From Schoenoplectus triqueter (taxonomy: Eukaryota; Streptophyta; Magnoliopsida; Poales; Cyperaceae), in NCBI GenBank assembly GCA_964058805.1, contig CAXKVV010000081.1, positions 558,001-622,000 of the forward strand: 64,000 bases of DNA, read 5' to 3'. The position numbers were made by a program, and so were the translations under genes. The notes below the pieces were generated by a model. It ran no database searches. It worked only from the letters and a program-made list of their open reading frames with translations, and was not told the DNA's origin. Shown here piece after piece: positions 33,001 through 45,714 of this stretch. Every line of letters begins with the position of its first letter. The first letter of the stretch is position 1.

Positions 33001-36000
33001 ACGTTTTGAATGGATGATCTTAGCCATTAAGTTGCATACTATCTGACAGTCCAGATTCTTATTGTCATGGTTTTGCAAGAAGCTGCTTTCAATATTTATT
33101 ACCCCTTTTAGATATTCATTTTATTTTTTTTCTTCTTATGTGTCCTAATTTGGGCGTCATTCGACTCATTGTCTTTTTGTTTCAACATCAATGACTAATA
33201 TGTTCATCAATTTCAGTTACTCCGTTGAAGACACAGGGCCGGTTTCATCCATTGCCTGGACTCCTGATAATTGTGCACTTGCTGTTGGATGGAGATATAG
33301 AGGCATGGCTGTATGGTCAGTATCAGGCTGCCGTCTCATGTGCACAGCTCGTCAGTCAGGATTATCCTCAGCCTCATCCCCTATTGTCAAGCTTAACACA
33401 GATTTCAAATCCGAGCCTCTTATTGGTGGGACTGCACTTCTACAGTGGGATGAACATGGGTATCGATTGTTTGCTATTGAGGAAAGTTCATATGACCGGG
33501 CTATTGAGTTCTCATTCAGCAAGTGCTGTCTAAATAGAGGCCTGTCTGGGACCACTTTTGCCCATCAGTTTCTTTATGGTGATGATCGTGTTTTGTTGGT
33601 ACAGCGTGATGAGACAGATGAACTCAAAATTCTTCAATTGAATGTTCCAGTTAAGTTCAGAAAAATTAACATACTAATTTCTATTGTTAACACATTCATC
33701 TGCTTTGAATTTATAGTTGGTTTACAATTGATTTATGTTTTTAAAGCAGGTAACATACGTTGCACAGAATTGGCCAATTTTGCATGTTGTGGCTAGTGAT
33801 GATGGCACATACCTTGCAGTTGCTGGGCACCATGGGCTTGTATTGTATGACTTGCGGAACAAGAAGTGGCGGTTTTTTGGCGATGTCACACAAGAGCAAC
33901 AAATTCAGTGCAAAGGATTGCTCTGGCTTGGGAGCAAAATGATTGTTGTATGCAATTACATTGAATCTTCTAACACGTCAGTATTTCTACTCCAACCTTT
34001 TCTTCATTTATTAATAACTGTAAGAAAAGGTACTGTTGCTGATCTCATGCTTATAGAATGGAATCATCAAAGAAACATGGCCTTTAGCTTAAGTTTGCCA
34101 GTACTGTGTTTTCCCATGTTCAATAGGTATGTAGTGTTAAACGCTGGTATTTTTATAAATTTAGTAATAAGAAATTGGTGGCCAATATAATCTTTCCATG
34201 CATCTGGGTCTTTCTACCGACTGTACGGTTGCAGTTATTTTTCAGACCCTACAAAAGGTAAATATAATGTTAATATAGAACCGACAATTTCTGTACCTGA
34301 ACATTGCATAGAGTCATGTGTTATACCTGTGAGCGAAGCAAGGGGTCAGACATATGTGGAGCTGTATCGAAAATTAGATACGAACGGGGGCGAAAATGAT
34401 GTCTACAAAATGGCTAAACTTCGAGAAAGGAAGACAAGAGACTTTAACCAAGTTAAATGTATTAAGGATGAGGTTGATAGGCTTTTCGTGAAAGATGATG
34501 AGATTAAGAACAGATGGAGAGAATACTTTGACAAGCTATTCAACGACGAGAGTGAGAAAATTGCGATCGAGTTGGACGACTCAGTTGACATTAGCAAGCG
34601 ATTTGTTCGGAGAATTCAAGAGTCTGAGGTGAAAAAAACTTAAAAAAAATGAAAACAGGTAAGGTGTTAGGACATGATGACATCCCGATTGAGGTATGAA
34701 TATGTCTTGGAGATATAGCAATAGTGTGGCTCACTAAGCTATTTAATACCATTTTTCGGTCCAATAAGATGTTTGATGAGTGGAGAAGAAGTATATTAGT
34801 ACCAATCTTTAAGAATAAAGGAGATATTCAAAGTTGTACTAATTACAGAGGAATTAAACTCATGAGTCATACTATGAAGCTTTGGGAGAGTGATCGAGCA
34901 TCATTTAAGAAAACTGACAACCGTCTCTAAAAATCAGTTTGATTTTATGCTTGGAAGGTCCACCATGGAGGTGATTTTCTTAATAAGATAACTTATGGAG
35001 AGACATCGAGAACAGAAGAAAGACCTACATATGATATTTATTGATTTAGAGAAAGCGTATTATAAAATATCAAGAAATATCATATGGTGGACGCTTGAAA
35101 AGAAATGAGTCCCAACAAAGTACGTTACCCTTATTAAGGATATGTACACAAATGCTGTGACTTGTATCAGAGCATGTGACGGCGAGTCCGATGCATTTCC
35201 CATTAAGATATGATTGCATCAAGGGTCAGCATTAAGTCTATATATTTTCATCTTAGTGATGGATGAGATTACAAATGACATACAAGGAGATATTCCTTGG
35301 TGTATGCTCTTTGCTGATGATGTGGTGTTGATTGATGAGAGCAGAATTGGAGTCGATCAGAAACTAGAGTTGTGGAGACAAACTTTAGAATCGAAAGATT
35401 TTAGACTTAGTAGGACAAAAACCGAATATATGAGGTGTCAGTTCAGCGGGGAAAACTTAGATGATGGAGATGTTAGTTTGGACGGCCGAGTAGTACCCAT
35501 AAATGACACATTTTGATATTTGGGATCAATGTTGCAGAGTGACGAAGAGATCGATGAAGATATTAGTCATAGAATAAGAGCCGGATGGGTGAAATGGAGA
35601 CAAACATCTGGTATTCTCTGTGACAATGTCCCAAACAAACTAAAAGGCAAGTTCTACAGAACGGCGATTAGACCCACGATGATGTATGACGCAAAATGTT
35701 GGGCTACAAAAGGGCAACACATTCAGAAAATGAGTGTAATTGAAATGCGGATGTTGCGTTGGATATATGGCCACACAAGGAAAAATCGAATCAGAAATTA
35801 TGATATTCGGAACAAACTTGGGTAGCACCAATTCAAAATAAGCTAGTCCAACACCATTTGTGATGATTTGGTCATATCCAACGAAGACCTCCTGAAGTAA
35901 CAGTACGCAGTGGTATTCTAAGTCATCCTGAAAACACAAGAAGAGAAAGAGGTCGACCAAAACTGACATGGGACGAAGCAATAAAAAGAGATTTGAAAGA

Positions 36001-39000
36001 ATGAAATATATCCAAAGAGTTTGCTTTGGATAGGAGTGCTTAGAAGATGACGATTCATGTTTCTGAACCATGATTTAGGAGTTAGTAGTAGAGTTATAGA
36101 CTTCAGGTTCTTAGATTTTTAAGATTTTAGGGTTTAAAATTTAGAATAGATTTTATAATAGAGGTTTATTGTACTATTATTATTATTATTATTATTAGCT
36201 CTTTTGCTTCTATTTCTTCTTTTGCTTCTAGTTCTCCTGTTCCACTTTCCGGAGTCTGTCTGTGGTCCTTCATGAAGAACTTTTATAAAAGAAAGAAGGA
36301 AAATATGATCAGCATCATTATCATTATTATTATCATATTATCATTATCATTATCATTTTTATTTATTTATTTTATTTATATTTATTTATTTATTTATTTA
36401 TTATTATTTATTTTTATTTTTTCTCATCATCCTCATTATTATCATTGATATTTGAGATCTTTGATCTTATGTTTTCCGTTTGGGTTTCATTTTTAGTCTA
36501 CCCCAATTTATTTGGGATTAAAGGCTTTGTTTTTGTTGTTGTTGTTTGTTGCAGTTATGAGTTGCTATTCTATCCAAGGTACCACCTTGACCAAAGCTCC
36601 CTCCTATGTCGAAAAACATTACTTGCGAAACCAATTGTGATGGACGCTTTCCATGATTATATCCTTGTTACTTACAACCCCTTCGATGTTCATATTTTCA
36701 ATGTGAAGATTTCTGGTGAACTTACACCGGCCGGTTCTCCACATATACAGGTTAGATAAAATTTGTTGTGATTTTTCTTGCAACTATAAATAACATTGCC
36801 GACTTGGTATTTAGAAGTTTGAAAATTAGGTACTTGACCTCATTAAATATCAAAGTTGAGTGAAAGTATCTCCTGAGTAGACACATCCTACAGTTTGTGC
36901 AAATGTGTGCATGCAGACTTAAAGAGTAGTTTTTTACTTGTGAGACAAAAAAGAAAAGAAGATATAATTAATATGTGAAGAGTGAAGTTTATTTTTTTGC
37001 AATACAGATTAATACTGTGCGTGAATTATCTATCATGAGTGCAAAAGGTCACCCTGCAGCGATGCACATAGTTCCTGCCACATCAGATGAACAGAAGTGC
37101 AAAAGGAGCACCATTCAATCTTCAGTGTTGCTTCAACAGCCTTCTAGGTAATTCTTTGATTGCTGAATGATTGTTATTATTTTTTTTGTTTGACATATCT
37201 GGTTTTAGAATCACCTAATAATGACATTAAGATGCGACACTAGGACAAACAGAAATTCAGGTAAACAAAGATCAAATTATGAAAGCTTATTTTCATCATC
37301 ATCATCATCATCATTTTTATTATCGTCATCATTATTTTCATCATCATCATCATCATCATCATCAATTTTCATTATTATCATCATAGAAGTTGAATCGCAT
37401 TTTGTATCGTGAATCGTAGTATTTTGTATCGTATCGGTGTATCGTGTATCGTATCGTATCGTTAAGATACGCAAACTTGTCTTAAAATGAATCAATAATA
37501 ACTAAAATTAGTATGTAGTGAATTTTTACACTTGAAAATATTATTATTTAACGTTTTATCACATTTATGTAGTATACTAGCATAATTTATACTATGTGAG
37601 CTATATATATATGTGAGCACAAAGTTTTATTATAGCTCATATGATAATCCAATGATAATATTAATTAATATCTAAGGAAAATAAAATAAAATAATTCTAT
37701 TTTAGCTAATAAAATCACTACAAAATAAATTACAATAAACACGTGCGGGAAAAGTATCTAAGGAGAATAAATTAAATCAAATCAATTAATATAATTTAGT
37801 GGTATTGACTATATTATTTGAGTTAATATAATTGCCTACAGCTTTGGATGCTTCACAGAAATACTATACGTGTTTATGAGAGAGAGACATGGGAGCAGTG
37901 GCGAATGCAAAATTTTAGTTAGAGGGGGTCAGTAATCGTATTGCAATAACTTATCGGATCCAAACCCATTAATTAATCAGATAATAACTTGATCGAAAGC
38001 ACTATTTTTTAAAATTCAAGGGGTCAATTGACCCCCCCCCCCCCCCCTGAGCCTTACTACATCTGTCCCTGCATGGAAGAATAAAATAAATGAAATAAAT
38101 AAGAATTATCCACTTATACTGTCTCGTAATTGGAGTTTTTAACTCCTCTCTCAAATCGCTGGCATATTTTTCCTTTTCTTTGTCGTTTTTTTCTCTTTTC
38201 GCTTTTTTTCCTCTCACACTAGGGTTATCTGATCGCCGAACAGGATGTGCGAAGTCGAGCAGAAGAGGTAAAGTTGAAAAAGTATATATATTTTAAAATT
38301 ATTGTATCGTTGGGATATGTATCGTATCGAGATACGGAAAGATACAGACATGATTCTTAAGATTCTTCTTTCTAGAGATACAAAGTATAGATTCGTATCC
38401 TTATCCATTCGTATCGTATCGAATCGTAAGATTCGTATCGTGAATCGTAAGATACTAACTTCTATGATTATCATCATCATTTTCATTATTATCGTCCTCG
38501 TCATCATTATTATTTTTTTTTTCATTTGAAATATGTGATCTCTATACTTTCGGATTGGGTTTCATTTCTAGTCTACCCAAATTTATTTGGGATTAAAGAC
38601 TTTGTTATTGTTTTATTTGTAGACCATTACAGAAAAGCAATATAATGAAGCTTGTTTTGTTTTTGATTTTTTGGGCCATTCTCTTATTTGTTGTCCTTCT
38701 TGTAAATGTTTATATCCAAGTAACATGCAAGCTCTAAGTTGGGCTATAGTGTAATGCCAGGTGCTTGATATTGCGTAAAAATGGAGAGCTTTCACTACTT
38801 CACTTGGATGATGGTCATGAACAAGTTCTAACTAATTCCATAGATCTACTTTGGGTTACTTGCGCAAAATCAGACGATAAAGCCAACCTTATCAAGGAAG
38901 TTTCCTGGTTAGATTATGGCCACCGTGGAATGCAGGTGACACTTTATGTTTACTTAGTCTCTCTAATATATCCCAATAAATCTTAACTGGTGTCAACTTA

Positions 39001-42000
39001 GTTTACTCTGTACAATTGAACACCAAATGATTCAATAAGGGACATGAACAGAGGAGTTTTACCAACTTGCAGCGAAACCGGTTAGATTTACTTACAAATG
39101 TACATTTTGTCACTGACCTGATCAATTTGTGGTGAGTGGTAGGCTCGGCAACCTTAGTTAAATAACTACCTATGTTCAATCTAACTCTTTGTGGCATTTA
39201 TGTGGCCCGGACATGACTTCTATTTCTCTGTATTGTATTTCTCTTTCTATAATAAATCTGATGTATTATTTTGTCCTTGTAGGTTTGGTACCCGTCTCAT
39301 GGCGGAGATCCTTTTAAGCAGGAGGATTTCTTGCAGGTAAAACCATTTTGTAAAGTCTGCTTGATGTCTGTTTATTAATCCATGAATTTTATTATATTCC
39401 AGTGGTGGAGACAGAACTAACAAGCTTGATTTCTCATTGAACCTTCTGTAGTTGGATCCAGAGCTTGAGTTTGATCGTGAGATATACCCACTTGGCCTTC
39501 TCCCAAATGTGGGGGTTGTAGTTGGTGTGACACAGCGAATGTCATTCTCGACTTCTGAATTCCCATGTTTTGAGCCCACCCCACAGGCTCAAACCATTTT
39601 GCATTGCCTGTTGCGACATCTCCTTCAGGTATATTCTCATCTTTCCTAAATTATACAAACTCACAGTTTGTCTTTTAATTTGCATAGATTGGAATTTTGG
39701 ATTATGATTTAATTTCAGTACATACTGAAACTGCTCGATACCTGAAGTTCAGATAGAAATATAAGTCAAATGATCAAATAAAGAAGAGAACTGTTGTACA
39801 CCACTAAGGTTTGAACATAGTTCTTTGGTGCCTAGTTACTTACAGGGAAGCTAACCAGTGAGAACATTTTGTTGTTTTCTGAAGGAACTGCATCTACCAC
39901 TTCCACTAAAAGTATGCAACCAGACATGTTTTGTGTCCAAACACTTAACTTTTATATAAGATAAAATGAAGTTTCTCATGGTCGTGGGGCAACCAAACAT
40001 GTTTCAGGTTGTTAAGTATGAAAAGATTCTTTTATACATGAGAGTTTGTAAAAGCCATCCAAATTATCCAGATTTCTCTACACAATAGCGTTATGAGTCA
40101 TCCAGATTCATATTAAGTTTTGATCCTCCTTAAGCTGAAAGTTTAGCCAAATTCTCTGCTGTTTCATCTAAAGGTGCAAACCTTCTTAAGCTAAAAGTCG
40201 TGACCATGTGTTTTTCTCTATGCATAGAGGGAGAAACGTGAAGAAGCATTGTGGCTGGCACACCTGTCAGCAGAGAAGCCACACTTTTCCCACTGCTTGG
40301 AGTGGCTTCTATTTACAGTTTTTGATGCAGAGATATCAAGGTTTGCACCTTTAGATGTAATGATAACTCATTAATTGTGAACAAGCATCTTTTGCTTTAT
40401 GTGATGATAACTCATTAATTGTGAACAAGCATCTTTGTTGTTTTTGAGAGTTTAGTTGCTGAAACAATTCATTGTATATATAAAGGGGATGCCCTCGACA
40501 ATGGGTTATTTTGAGAATCTTGACAATGAATTTTTAAATAAATACAAAAAAAATCTTAAAAATAGAAAAAAATTTATAGATATGTTTTTTTGTTTCTAGA
40601 TTGATAGTCTATCAAAGAGCATCGAAATTTTATACAATTTACATCGGTTCTAACTTAACGGTCTTTGATGGACTATCAAACGATAATGAAATTTGAAACA
40701 CTATCCATCTATAAGTAAAAGAGCAGATCTATAAACTTTTTTTTCTGCTTTAAGATTTTTTTTTTCAAATTTATTTAAAAACCCATTGTCAAGATTGTCA
40801 AAATAGCCATTGTCAAGTGGGGCATGTATTTACATAAAGTATGGCCATTGCTTTTACATTATACCATCGCGAAGTGGGGCATGCATCTTTGGTGTCCATA
40901 TAAGCTTTCTGTAATAAGCATGACTTGTAATTTTGTAATTATAATATTGTTCAGATAAATTTTTATTAGCTGTGTCGCGAGATATTTTATTTGATCATAT
41001 GCTGTGTTGTGGCATATTTTATTTAGTCATATGCTGTGTTGCGACACATTTTATTTAGTCATATGCTGTGATGTCACAGGCAAAGTGCTAACAAGAACCA
41101 GAGTTCACTTGTGAAGTCTCTGAGCCCCTCTCTCTTGGAGAAGACATGTGATCTTCTCAGGAACTTTCCAGAATATTTTGACGTAGTTGTCAGTGTTGCC
41201 AGAAAGACTGATGGTCGACATTGGGCGGATCTCTTTTCTGCTGCTGGTCGATCCACTGAGTGAGCTTTTTTTAATGAATTAGTTCCTTAAATCTTTATCT
41301 ACTTTCTGGAACACTAAAAAACCCAAAATAGAAGACCAAGAAAAAACAGAATCTACTTTTTTTGAATTAATATTGTTTTGATTTTTTTGGTATGCTTGAT
41401 GTTCTGCTTTCTGTTTTAGGTTATTTGAAGAGTGCTTCCTGAGAAGATGGTACCGGACAGCTGCTTGCTATATCCTGGTACTCACACCTGCTCTAAAGTC
41501 ATTAATAAATGAAATCTAGCTGGAAATTGAATTGTTGAAGAATTTGAGGAAATAACTAGTTTTGCGATTATAGGTGATTGCTAAACTAGAAGGTCCTGCT
41601 GTTAGTCAGTATTGTGCATTACGCTTGTTGCAAGTAAGCCATTTCTCTCCTGGTGAATAAATTTTTATATGTTTTTCTCCTTGCAAACATTTATTATGCC
41701 ACATGCTTTCTATGGCAGGCTACACTAGATGAATCCTTGTATGAACTTGCTGGGGAGCTGGTATGATACTCAAAGTTCTTATTAATTGGTTTTATATTGA
41801 AAATCTTAATATTCTTGACAAGTCAACTAAATTTGGATATGATATCAACACAGGTGCGCTTCTTGCTGAGATCTGGAAGAGAATTTGAGAGCACCACATC
41901 AGATTCAGAAAGGCTCTCTCCAAGGTTTTTGGGTTACTTTCTTTTCCGCTCCCCTTCCAGGAGGCAGTCTTCTGATTTGAAGAGGTTCTTTTTGGGAAAA

Positions 42001-43556
42001 TATTTGCACTATTAACTTGAAATTCTTTCAATTTCATAATTAAAAGATGTGGTCTTCATTGAAATTAAAAAAATATATATGTACCTTTTTGTCATTTATT
42101 TGCTAGGTAAGATAATCCTTTAAACCCTAACCAGAACCTACTGATATTTTGGTGCCTTTTGTGACTAAATTTTGTTCCCATTATTCTTTACCAGCATTTC
42201 TTGCTAATTTTCTATGGTTTATCTTATGGTATTGCCAGCACTTCTGTGCCTTGGGCTTACTGGAAGTATCTAATTTGTAAAATGTATATTGTTTCAGCGG
42301 ATCATTCAAAGAACTCAGCCCACATATTGCATCAGTGAAGAACATTCTTGAGAGCCATGCTAACTACCTCATGTCTGGAAAAGAACTTTCTAAGCTTGTA
42401 GCTTTTGTGAAAGGAACTCAATTTGATCTTGTGGTACCTTTTCCTTCGTATTACATTCTTTTCTTTCCCCCAACCTCTTAGAGCTTGTTCTACAGATCCT
42501 TTGAAGTACATTTAAAATACTGTAAGAACTAAGAACTTAAAACTAGGAGGATATTTCTACTGCACTGTAAAGTCCCTCACAGTGTAAAGAAATTAGAACA
42601 GAAAATAGAAGATGGTTTATCCAAAGTATGAAATTGATTGTTTATTGAAAAATGCAATTATGTAGGAGTACCTTCAGAGAGAGAGACTAGGGTCTGCTCG
42701 GCTGGATAATTTTGCGTCGGCCCTAGAATTGATTGGCCAAAAGGTTACTAGAATTTTGACTTCCATCTCATTTATTATTATGAAGAATTGCAAGTGCAAT
42801 ACAGTGAATTTGTTTCTTTTCTCTCTGCTTGCATTTGAAGATGTATCACCAGATTATTATATATAAGTATCTATCTGTGCTACTCGTATGTTTTTCCTCA
42901 CAACAGCTTCATATGGATACACTGCAAAGCCGGCTGGATGCTGAATTCTTGCTGGCCCATATGTGCTCTGTCAAGTTCAAGGAGTGGATTGTTGTACTTG
43001 CAACCCTACTTCGTCGTGCTGAGGTAATTTTTCACATCTTTCTTTTCCTTTTTCTTATTAGTATTTTTTTTCTTTATATGGTGGTGGGGTGGGGTGGGGC
43101 AGGGATATGGAATTGGAGGGTGTTCCATGCTTATGGTGAAAGGGGACATCATTTGAGCTTTGGTATGCTGCTGACCTTAAGCATGTGACAAATGTTGATG
43201 GGGGCAGATCTTGTGGATGACATTCTGATATTGATGTAGATCAGCTTGTATCACAGACAATTTAAAATTTTACTGATTTTTTTCCAGGTCCTGGTTGACC
43301 TTTTTCGGCATGATTTGCGCTTGTGGAAAGCATATAGCATGACTCTGCAGGTACACACCATAATTAGTACTTCATTTATCCTATTAAATCCCCCAACTTC
43401 AATTTGTTCATTACATATAATTTTTTTTTCTGCCTTTTGTTTTACTAATCTTAACAGTCACATGAAGAATTCAGAAAGTACTTGGATCTACTCAATGTAC
43501 TGGAAGAGCAGCTGTCATCTGTAACAGATGGCAACCTTCAGAACGGATCATTGTAA
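30060..43556 (+). CDS. RIC1: RIC1 homologue (Rab6/Ypt6 exchange-factor subunit)
   Basis: There are 23 exons, all GT-AG: 30060-30209, 30304-30411, 30779-30924, 31013-31094, 31186-31574, 33217-33649, 33750-33976, 36555-36750, 37008-37147, 38761-38935, 39283-39336, 39452-39628, 40228-40340, 41080-41259, 41420-41477, 41574-41633, 41719-41760, 41854-41984, 42298-42433, 42666-42743, 42907-43023, 43288-43350, 43458-43556. The splice is open throughout and gives 1117 residues, the usual length for plant RIC1-like proteins. The N-terminal half has WD40-like repeats (LRLISWNAE, VSSIAWTPDNCALAVGW, LLWLGSKMIVV). The C-terminal half is the RIC1 domain (EALWLAHLSAEKPHFSHCLE, NFPEYFDVVVSVARKTDGRH, CALRLLQATLDES, FKEWIVVLATLLRRAE). 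In yeast and animals RIC1 pairs with RGP1 to activate the Golgi Rab Ypt6/Rab6; the same role here is inference. Introns 7 and 9 carry transposons, described separately, without breaking the frame. Confidence 0.95.
34228..34238 (+). repeat. LINE target duplication, left copy (old RIC1 acceptor)
   Basis: GTTGCAGTTAT, identical to 36548-36558. It includes an AG acceptor followed by TTAT, the first four bases of RIC1 exon 8. It is preceded by CTTTCTACCGACTGTACG, a usable pyrimidine-containing context. Confidence 0.7.
34239..36547 (+). mobile_element. RTE-type LINE, 5'-truncated, in RIC1 intron 7
   Basis: From 34329 the sequence matches the second LINE copy at about 61775 onward (SEARGQ, ELYRKLDT, KLRERK, REYFDKLFNDES). 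It contains reverse transcriptase blocks: FKNKGDIQSCTNYRGIKLMS; FADDVVLID with FADD at 35310-35321; and the C-terminal TGGCACACAAGG-type region encoding GHTRKNRIRN. In-frame stops and frame changes make it inactive. It lacks the endonuclease domain, so it is 5'-truncated. About 90 bp at 34239-34328 do not match the other copy and may be filler. The 3' UTR has ATT/TTTA microsatellites (36170-36440), then TTTATTTGGGATTAAAGGC and a (TTG)n tail, a known end of plant RTE elements. Same strand as RIC1. Confidence 0.82.
36170..36440. repeat. (ATT)n / (TTTA)n low-complexity in LINE 3' UTR
   Basis: Repeated TTA, ATC and TTTA units within the LINE 3' region. The comparable region in RIC1 intron 9 is ATC-rich. 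Confidence 0.85.
36548..36558 (+). promoter_or_regulatory. RIC1 exon 8 acceptor in right LINE target duplication
   Basis: GTTGCAG|TTAT: the splice acceptor AG (36553-36554) and the first four exon bases belong to the right-hand duplication copy. The pyrimidine-rich stretch upstream is the LINE's own TTG tail. Confidence 0.72.
37382..38466. mobile_element. CATAGAAGTT element with TATCGTATCG repeats
   Basis: The ends CATAGAAGTT and AACTTCTATG are inverted. ATTATCAT lies on both sides (37374-37381, 38467-38474), an 8-bp duplication compatible with hAT, though the host sequence is ATC-repetitive so chance is possible. Subterminal regions are dense in GTATCGTATCG and GAATCGTAAG units. It is noncoding and carries another inserted element. 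Confidence 0.6.
37896..38071. mobile_element. hAT-like MITE, 176 bp
   Basis: It begins CAGTGGCGAATGCA; the reverse complement of the end begins CAGGGACAGATGTA. The flanks CATGGGAG (37888-37895) and CATGGAAG (38072-38079) agree at seven of eight positions. A run of about 14 C lies at 38034-38047. Nested inside the CATAGAAGTT element. Confidence 0.72.
40497..40817. mobile_element. MITE in RIC1 intron 13
   Basis: The ends pair: GACAATGGGTTATTTTGAG at the left and GACAATGGCTATTTTGAC in reverse complement at the right, extending through AATCTTGACAATG and TTTTTAAATAAAT. The core (ATTGATAGTCTATCAAA, GGTCTTTGATGG) is shared with the element at 2743-3159. No clear target duplication; AAGTGGGGCATG recurs on the right flank at 40812 and 40871. 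Confidence 0.6.
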
Positions 43557-45699
43557 AATTGACGTAATGTTGGATTGATTACCAAATTCTAGTCTTGTGG
43601 CATTGTAGTTCAAAAAGAAAAAGTAAAAAAAAAATGTATATAGTATTAATTTTTGTTGTCTTCATTTAATTTTTTTTCTTTCAATGTTTCATTTTGATGG
43701 GGTGACTAGGAGATGAGAAGGTTGTGGCGGGGAATGCCTTTTAATTTTCTTTTTCCCATTTCTCTTTTGGTGCCTTTTTTATTTTGATGTCAATATCCTT
43801 TTAGTACAGCACCAAGTGATGGAACTGACAGTATCCGGTTTTGTCTATCTACTTCATAATCATGTGTGCATTATAGAATTATGTATAGGGCCACTGTTTG
43901 CTGCTAGAAACTATCTGATCAACTTTTGGATTTTGTAATCATTGATTTTCGAAGAATAAAGCTAGATGGTATGTAGTAGTAGCGAGTCTCTGCTAGCCAA
44001 CTCCAAATTTATTTTATTTTCAAGGCTTGTTCAGTTACGTATGAGGCTGTGTTTATTTAAGAGTTAGTACTTCAAACAGGCTAAGCGAAGGATAACTAAT
44101 ATTGCCTAGTGTCTGATATAATATCCTTTATATGAACGATTGTAAATTTGATATTTAAATATGAAATTTTTATGAATATTTAAAGTTGAAAGGTTCGATT
44201 TCATCGTTATTTAAACAATTTTCTTAGCAAGTGAAGGTTTAATAATGGTAAGTTTCAAAGTATCGAACCATATGTTGATGTGAGAGTCTGATGTAGGAGC
44301 CAAGTTGAGATAATGACATAGTGTGCTTAGAATACCTGAGGCACTATCTGCTATGGTAATTTCCAGAGGCAAACATACAAGCTAGGTACAGATCGTAATA
44401 ATTCATTGATCCTATCAGAGTTTCATTGCAGCAATTTCCTTAGTCAAGTTGTTGAAGGCTAAACATCTGAGCGCATACAAAATTAATATTCAAAACTATT
44501 TGAAGGCCAATGTTCTCAATTCGCTATAATCGGATCAAAAATTCATATTCCAGTTAGAGTTTGATAAAAAAAATTATATCGTTTCTTTATGTATTTGAAT
44601 CAGCATCGCAAAAAGTTTATATCATAATCCACACTAGAAGAAAGAATTAATGTAGACGTTGAATGAACAGTTGCTTAATTATTTGTTTAGGTTACCCAAT
44701 TGTTCCTTTATTAATACACTCTATATTTACTCTGCTGCTCCCCAAACGCTGAAAGGATCTCTAAGATCTCGTTGTGACAGTTTTTGTGTGGTTTAATGTA
44801 TATTGACTATTTCAAGCCACTAATTGTTTTAAGAGCATACACACGAATTTGGATTGAGTGCACATTCTTCTGTTCAGACTGTGCACTGAAAAAAAATAAT
44901 TCAAAATGAATAATGATTTGTATTATTTTGGTAAAGATACCGTGAAAGCTTTTCTTGTCAGAACGTGTTTACTACTTATATCCGTCGGAAAAAATGACGA
45001 TTTAAGTATAATAATCCTATATTAGGAGAACATGTTTACTAATTTTATATTCATAAAAATATTAACGATGCTTAAGTATAATAATCCTATCAGAATTGTT
45101 CACGTATGCAACCGACGGTTCAGATTTTTCATGTATTAACTCAAATTTGGTGTTATTTTAGAGGATACGGATTCTAGTAAGAGAATGGATATCCATTGAC
45201 CATTGTCGACAGCTTTTCTAATACTAATTTATTGTTAAGTTAGTAATCGTAGATAATTATATTAAGATCAGCTTTCTCTTACGTATTGGTTGGATTTGGA
45301 TATCTTTACACATGTAAAACGTCCTATATATATTCAAGAAGATGCAATTATTGCCTCTCATTATATCTTAATGATGAAACTTTTGGTTGAAACAAATCCG
45401 GGGGACCTAGTCTTTAGATTATTAAAAAAAAAATATATTTCACAGGTTTGACTTGCAGTTTTCTACTGCTTATGCCTTTAATAAAAGTATCTTCTATCTT
45501 CATTTTAGTATGCAACTCGGATTTTGAAAAGATTTGTCAGCTAAAAGCAGCTTATTACCAACCAACAATTGGCATTAAAGAAACTATCTAAAATGTTGGT
45601 TTGCTTGCTAAGTCAAATCATAAGATAAAAAAGGTGCTCTCATATGTTTATTTTACATTTCCCAAATCAAAATCTTAGGAGGATGTTTGAAAAATTAGG
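43557..45699. other. RIC1 3' flank and spacer
   Basis: Non-coding, AT-rich. AATAAA occurs at about 43956, some 400 bp after the stop codon, and could serve as a polyadenylation signal. No other gene is supported. Confidence 0.4.
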
Positions 45700-45714
45700 T
45701 ATATATATATAGGG

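Larger units (their letters stand above)
37265..38615 (+). mobile_element. LINE 3'-end fragment, interrupted, in RIC1 intron 9
   Basis: ATC-rich microsatellite (37290-37381, continuing at 38467-38520) is followed by TTTCATTTCTAGTCTACCC and TTTATTTGGGATTAAAGAC, then TTTGTTATTG. This is the same tail as the LINE in intron 7. No reverse transcriptase is present, so it is a short 3' copy. It is split by the element at 37382-38466. Confidence 0.65.

Noticed and set aside
34239..34328. Considered as extra RIC1 coding sequence
   Set aside because: RIC1 reads correctly from exon 7 to 36555 without it. It matches neither RIC1 nor the other LINE copy, so only an alternative-exon hypothesis is kept.
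37290..37381. ATC repeat considered as a CRISPR-like array
   Set aside because: It is a simple trinucleotide microsatellite in a eukaryotic LINE 3' region.
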